Shown piece by piece: positions 7,441 to 10,701 of a stretch of 10,701 bases of DNA (position 1 is the stretch's first letter; each line of letters opens with the position of its first letter). The stretch covers positions 5,302 through 16,002 of the forward strand of contig DMMN01000238.1 in the NCBI GenBank assembly GCA_003453835.1, read 5' to 3'. A program made the position numbers and the translations under genes. Source of the stretch: Bacteroidota bacterium. GTDB lineage: Bacteria > Bacteroidota > Ignavibacteria > UBA10030. The notes beneath the pieces are model-generated. The model was not told the origin of the DNA. It was given only the letters and a program-made list of their open reading frames with translations, and ran no database searches.

Positions 7441-7446
7441 ACCCAA

Positions 7447-7451
7447 TCCTT
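7447..7451 (-). promoter_or_regulatory. Ribosome binding site deciding the start at 7440
   Basis: The minus strand reads AAGGA, six bases, then ATG at 7440. This supports the 182-residue product over the upstream extension, which has no signal peptide at its N-terminus. Confidence 0.65.
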
Positions 7452-7490
7452 CGATGAGGACAAACGGCTCGAGAGCCCGACAACGGCTCC

Positions 7491-9005
7491 CTATTTCAAT
7501 AGTGTCATCTTCTTCATGCGAACAACTTTCCCATCTACCACAAGCCGATAGAAGTACACGCCGCTTGATGAGATGCGTGCGGCCTCCATTGCATTCCAAA
7601 CCACTGTGTAGACACCCGGCGCATGATGTCCGTCTGCTAACGTCTCAACGTGCTGACCGAGGATGGATAGAACATCCACCCTCACCATTGCGTCATGAGG
7701 GATCTTGTACGAGATGGCCGTGGACGGATTGAAGGGATTCGGATAATTCTGGCCGAGCTCGAAACTCGTCGGAAGAAGTGCCTTCGATTGGTCTTCGGCA
7801 AATGACCGCGGACCGATAACGAGCTTGAACCGCATCCGCTCAGCGATCGCCTGAAAGGCAAGGGTTTGCTTCTTCCGTAGATCAATCGGAGTTGTGTTGG
7901 ACTCGCTCAGCAAGATTACTTCGTAGTTCGGCGGCACGTCTTCGACCCCTTTGATGCGGAGTGAGATGAAAGATCGGCGTGGAACCGAAATCTCAAACTC
8001 CCACACTTGTCCATCCCCGACCGCCGGGCGGAAATCGCTGTTGAATCGACCGTAGCGTGCATCCCAGAAAGGTCGTGAGAAGTACAGGAATCCCTGATCG
8101 AACATCAACGGCGGCTTCGGTTGATCCAACTCATCAAGATCGATTTTCGCTGTGGGGGCGATTCCCAGATAATTCTCCGAATCCGAGTTGATGTCTGTTT
8201 GAAGGACAAGCTGAAGCTTCCAATCAATGGGCGGGATCTCGGACGGAGCCACACGGAGTGCGGGGAATGGATATGGGATCTTCAGCGTGGAAGTACTCAA
8301 GTTGCAGTAATATCCTTTGAATGGCTCAAGCGTCGTCGCCGATTGGAATCCTCCGGTACCTGTATAGGACGACAGTTGAGCTGTTGATGCCAGCCCGTTT
8401 GAAGCGATGATCGAGCTCCAGGGAACATCGACGTCGAACGGATTCCCGATGATATTCCACCCGCTGCGGACATTGATGGTCACGGTCCCGTCGGAGGCGA
8501 CCTGGGGCATGGTGGTGGAGCGGGAGAAGCCAAGCGTACCCTTGTTCAGAAGCCAGAAGCCTTCGCCGACCGTTAGCAATGAAGATGCCGTAAGCTCGGA
8601 AAGATGATTCGGCACTGCAGCCCCGTTGTCGCGGAAGAGCCTCCAGTCCGTGTTCTGAAATCCGGTGAGGACCTGGCTCGCCGTGAGACTGGAGGAGCCG
8701 GGGAAACTCACGAGCCGGTAGTCCGTCGAAGCGGTAGGGTTCGCCGGGAACGTAACGCCGGGTGAAGTGACGGTCCTCGCTGCAGCGGTGGAGAAGCTGA
8801 ACGAGGACGAGAAACTCCCATAGCCGGCAGTGTTCTTTGCCCTCACGCGCCAGTAGTAGGTTGTGTTCGATGCGAGGGCGGTCGCCTGATAAGAGGCGAC
8901 GGTCAGAGTTGAATCATTCACCAGTAAGGTTGATGTGAAGTTGGAATTCGTTGAGACCTGGAGATGATATGACACTCCCGTGATCGCAACCCAGGTGAGC
9001 GTCAC
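7491..9005 (-). CDS. C-terminal half of split surface protein: Fn3 domain, beta modules and T9SS sorting domain
   Basis: This is the downstream part of the reading frame interrupted at 9057-9059, in the same frame as the upstream part. The nominal start, GTG 9005, lies inside a beta strand of an Fn3 domain (the frame reads TPTLSTPSNG...TTVTLTW across it). It has no ribosome binding site and no signal peptide, so independent translation is doubtful. Counting from 9005: Fn3 to residue about 75; a module with YRLVSFPGSS, SGWNIIGNPF and PFKGYYCN (about 92-245); a module with SENYLGIAP, SDFRPAVGDGQVWEFEI and RMRFKLVIG (about 262-400); and a type A T9SS sorting/FlgD-like domain (414-504) with ELGQNYPNPFNPST, SILGQ, GVYTVVW and SGVYFYRLVV. 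The sorting domain directs outer-membrane export and surface attachment in T9SS organisms. If the stop is real this segment is a pseudogene remnant; if it is a sequence error, it is the end of one intact gene. Confidence 0.8.
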   Translation of the reverse strand: MTLTWVAITGVSYHLQVSTNSNFTSTLLVNDSTLTVASYQATALASNTTYYWRVRAKNTAGYGSFSSSFSFSTAAARTVTSPGVTFPANPTASTDYRLVSFPGSSSLTASQVLTGFQNTDWRLFRDNGAAVPNHLSELTASSLLTVGEGFWLLNKGTLGFSRSTTMPQVASDGTVTINVRSGWNIIGNPFDVDVPWSSIIASNGLASTAQLSSYTGTGGFQSATTLEPFKGYYCNLSTSTLKIPYPFPALRVAPSEIPPIDWKLQLVLQTDINSDSENYLGIAPTAKIDLDELDQPKPPLMFDQGFLYFSRPFWDARYGRFNSDFRPAVGDGQVWEFEISVPRRSFISLRIKGVEDVPPNYEVILLSESNTTPIDLRKKQTLAFQAIAERMRFKLVIGPRSFAEDQSKALLPTSFELGQNYPNPFNPSTAISYKIPHDAMVRVDVLSILGQHVETLADGHHAPGVYTVVWNAMEAARISSSGVYFYRLVVDGKVVRMKKMTLLK

Positions 9006-9056
9006 GGTTGTCGCCTGATTCCCGGAGCCGTTGCTCGGAGTGGAGAGGGTTGGCGT

Positions 9057-9059
9057 TTA
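9057..9059 (-). other. In-frame TAA splitting one surface-protein reading frame
   Basis: The codons read ...ATT GCA CTC CCA, then TAA, then ACG CCA ACC CTC TCC... with domain-like coding on both sides in the same frame (9057 and 7491 differ by 1566, a multiple of 3). The stop lies in the Pro/Thr linker between the second and third Fn3 domains. One substitution from TCA, TTA, CAA, GAA, AAA or TAC/TAT would explain it. No frameshift is needed. Confidence 0.85.
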
Positions 9060-10701
9060 TGGGAGTGCAATGGTCGTCGTCGTGAAGCTGACGATTGATC
9101 CGCGTTGGAGACCTGCGCTGTTTTGTCCCACTGCTCGATAGTAGTAGGTGGTTCCCGAGTTCAAACCTGTCAGATTCGCTGAAACCGAAACCGCACTCGT
9201 GCCCGAGCCCATCGATTGTGAGGAGGTGGCTGTAGATGAAGCGAGCGTGCTGCTCGTTCCCCATTCAAAGTATGCAGTTGTGGATGAGCCGTTGGGATTT
9301 ACACTTCCGTTCAATGTCGCTGAAGTTGTGCTCACCAAAGAGGCACTCGATGTTGTGACGATCGGCGGAGATGCAGCGGCCGATGTCGTAAAACTCACAA
9401 TCGATCCTCTTGATGTCCCTGCACTATTCTGCCCTACGACTCGATAGTAATACGTGGTGCTTGCGCTTAATCCGGTAAGATTCGCCGTTACTGAGACCGA
9501 ACTTGTCCCTGAGCCAATCGATTGCGAGGTTGTCGCCGTAGATGTCGCCAATGTGCTGCTTGTTCCCCATTCAAAATAGGCTGTTGTTGATAAGCCATTT
9601 GGATTAGCTGTTCCGTTTAACGTTGCGGACGTCGAGCCGACATTTGTTGCCGCGCTGGATGTGACTGATGGAGTGCTACCCGTCGAAGCTCCCCCCGTGT
9701 TCCGCAAAACCGAGAAAGTGCCCCCAGCGTTGTTTACCACAATTAGATCGGGCTTTCCGTCACCATTCACATCCCATATGGCGACACCCCTTGGCGAGCT
9801 TCCTGTCGCAAAGTCAAGTTTGGAAGCAAAGCTCACCGTGCCGCTTGTACTGGTGTTCCTGAAGACTGAAACAGTGTTGGAGCCAGGGGTTGTTACCGCT
9901 ATGTCGGTCCTGCTATCGCCATCCACATCACTAACAGCCAGGTAATAAGGGCTGCTTCCTGTCGTAAAGGCAACCTTAGTGGCAAAGCTCAGGCTGCCAC
10001 TGGTGCTAGTATTTCTGAAGACGGAAATAGTGTAGCCATCTCTGTCGGCCACTATCAATTCAGGCTTCCCATCTCCGTCCAGGTCAGCAATGGAAACATC
10101 AATAGGACTCAGTCCTGCTGTCAAATCCACTTTGGAGGCAAAGCTCAGACTGCCGCTCGTGCTGGTGTTCCTGAAGACTGAAATGCCGGCGTTATTGTTT
10201 GCTACCAGTACATCGGGCTTGCCATCGCCATCCAGATCACCGATGGCGACACCGATAGGGAAGCCTCCTGTCGCGAAGTCAACTTTGGCAGCTAAATTTA
10301 CAGTCCCACTCGTGCTGGTGTTTCGGAAAATAGAAACGCTGTTGCTCTCACTGTTTGTTATAGTTACATCAAGTTTACCGTCTCCATCCATGTCGCCAAT
10401 GACAATTTTGTTGGGCCTATTTCCTGTCGTGAAGTCAACTGCGGCAGCAAACGCAATGGATCCGCTTGCACCGGTGTTTCTGAAGACTGAGAGAGTGCCA
10501 CTATTCCAATTTGTCACGACAACATCAGGCTTGCCGTCTCCATCCAGATCACCAATGGCAACACCAGTAGGGGCGCTTCCAGTCGTAAAATCGACTTTTG
10601 TATCAAAGCTGATACTGCTGCTCGTGCTGGTGTTCCTAAAGACTGACATAGTGCTGGCGTTCTGATTTGTTACCACCACATCAGGCTTGCCGTCTCCATC
10701 C
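9057..10701 (-). CDS. N-terminal part of FG-GAP/Fn3 surface protein, 5' end outside window, prematurely stopped
   Basis: The frame enters from the right edge, already open at base 10700, and ends at TAA 9057. A GTG at 10679 is inside a repeat and is not the start. From the edge come seven FG-GAP/VCBS-like units of about 52 residues. Six carry a D-x-DGDGKPD-type loop, the pattern that binds calcium in integrin-alpha propellers. Next are two Fn3-like domains (NPNG..TTAYFEWGTSS, TTYYYR.VGQNSAG) about 84% identical over 74 residues. The product would end in IALP without the Fn3, beta modules and T9SS sorting domain encoded downstream. Without them it could reach the periplasm, if the unseen N-terminus has a signal peptide, but should not be displayed on the surface. 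FG-GAP proteins of this kind usually act in adhesion or carbohydrate/protein binding; the ligand here cannot be told. Confidence 0.82.
   Translation of the reverse strand, partial: DGDGKPDVVVTNQNASTMSVFRNTSTSSSISFDTKVDFTTGSAPTGVAIGDLDGDGKPDVVVTNWNSGTLSVFRNTGASGSIAFAAAVDFTTGNRPNKIVIGDMDGDGKLDVTITNSESNSVSIFRNTSTSGTVNLAAKVDFATGGFPIGVAIGDLDGDGKPDVLVANNNAGISVFRNTSTSGSLSFASKVDLTAGLSPIDVSIADLDGDGKPELIVADRDGYTISVFRNTSTSGSLSFATKVAFTTGSSPYYLAVSDVDGDSRTDIAVTTPGSNTVSVFRNTSTSGTVSFASKLDFATGSSPRGVAIWDVNGDGKPDLIVVNNAGGTFSVLRNTGGASTGSTPSVTSSAATNVGSTSATLNGTANPNGLSTTAYFEWGTSSTLATSTATTSQSIGSGTSSVSVTANLTGLSASTTYYYRVVGQNSAGTSRGSIVSFTTSAAASPPIVTTSSASLVSTTSATLNGSVNPNGSSTTAYFEWGTSSTLASSTATSSQSMGSGTSAVSVSANLTGLNSGTTYYYRAVGQNSAGLQRGSIVSFTTTTIALP
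9060..9672 (-). repeat. Two tandem near-duplicate Fn3-like domains (306-bp period)
   Basis: The copies begin near 9672 and 9366. By my hand alignment they differ at 12 of 74 residues between NPNG and the VSFTT end. The closeness indicates a recent tandem duplication. A more diverged third Fn3 domain follows after the stop codon. Confidence 0.8.
9700..10701 (-). repeat. Seven tandem ~156-bp FG-GAP/VCBS-like units
   Basis: Units are 51-52 residues with the scheme DGDGKPDVVVTN...SVFRNTSTSG..SFA.KVDFTTG..P.GVAIGDL. The array continues beyond the right edge. Units 2-4 from the edge are closest to consensus, while later ones drift: DGDGKPE, DGDSRTD, then NGDGKPD. Unit 4 is one residue short. The high likeness of units suggests turnover by recombination. 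Confidence 0.85.

Noticed and set aside
7466..7477. Short palindrome in the 50-bp gap after the sorting-domain gene, considered as a terminator
   Set aside because: The stem is only 4-5 bp with almost no loop and no T-run, and the next gene starts within 26 bases.
7441..7599. Upstream extension of the 182-aa gene
   Set aside because: It overlaps the sorting-domain coding region and has no signal peptide. ATG 7440 has an AAGGA at proper spacing followed by a clear signal peptide.
10090..10665. Plus-strand open frame of 191 codons with regularly repeated residues
   Set aside because: The repeats in it are the antisense image of the FG-GAP units on the minus strand; it is a shadow frame.
9700..10701. 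Regularly spaced repeats considered as a CRISPR-like array
   Set aside because: The units are 156 bp, contiguous, in frame and encode FG-GAP-type residues. There are no short repeat/spacer units.

Overview
The window looks like a chromosomal fragment of a GC-rich bacterium from the Bacteroidota/Ignavibacteriota side of the FCB group. The main evidence is a type IX secretion (T9SS) C-terminal sorting domain with the QNYPNPFNPST signature (around 7740-7770, minus strand). Very long, Ser/Thr/Gly-rich, repeat-built exported proteins support this, as does a bacterial caspase fused to PEGA domains. The phylum assignment is inference; there is no rRNA or marker gene here. All genes I can support lie on the minus strand, so transcription runs from high to low coordinates.

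Layout in order of transcription. (1) 10701-7491: one long surface-protein reading frame, entering from outside the window. It has seven FG-GAP/VCBS-like calcium-loop repeats, two nearly duplicate Fn3-like domains, a third Fn3 domain, two beta-rich modules and a T9SS sorting domain. A single in-frame TAA at 9057-9059 splits it in the linker before the third Fn3 domain and cuts off the sorting domain. (2) 7440-6892: a 182-residue exported protein with a beta-sandwich-like core and a C-terminal glycine-zipper membrane helix. (3) 6664-4673: a 663-residue caspase-family (C14) protein with an intact His/Cys dyad, an EF-hand-like loop, four PEGA-like domains, a proline-rich linker and a C-terminal membrane helix closely resembling that of gene 2. 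(4) 4278-1: a giant exported protein, open for all 1426 codons and running off the left edge. It has two seven-unit BNR-type repeat blocks, a PPC-like domain, an Fn3-like domain, three ASPM/SPD-2/Hydin-type ('choice-of-anchor D') domains, and the beginning of the same C-terminal cassette seen in gene 1.

The intergenic gaps are 50, 227 and 394 bp. The 227-bp gap has a weak sigma70-like promoter and a GC-rich dyad in front of the caspase gene. The 394-bp gap holds a perfect 13-bp inverted repeat enclosing two smaller hairpins.

How the parts may work together (inference): the two large proteins look like T9SS cargo displayed on or released from the cell surface. The caspase and the 182-residue protein look like type I membrane proteins whose ectodomains face the periplasm and whose near-identical helices could associate. 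Surface-repeat proteins around a membrane-tethered caspase could form a surface sensing or proteolytic module, but nothing in the sequence proves a functional link.
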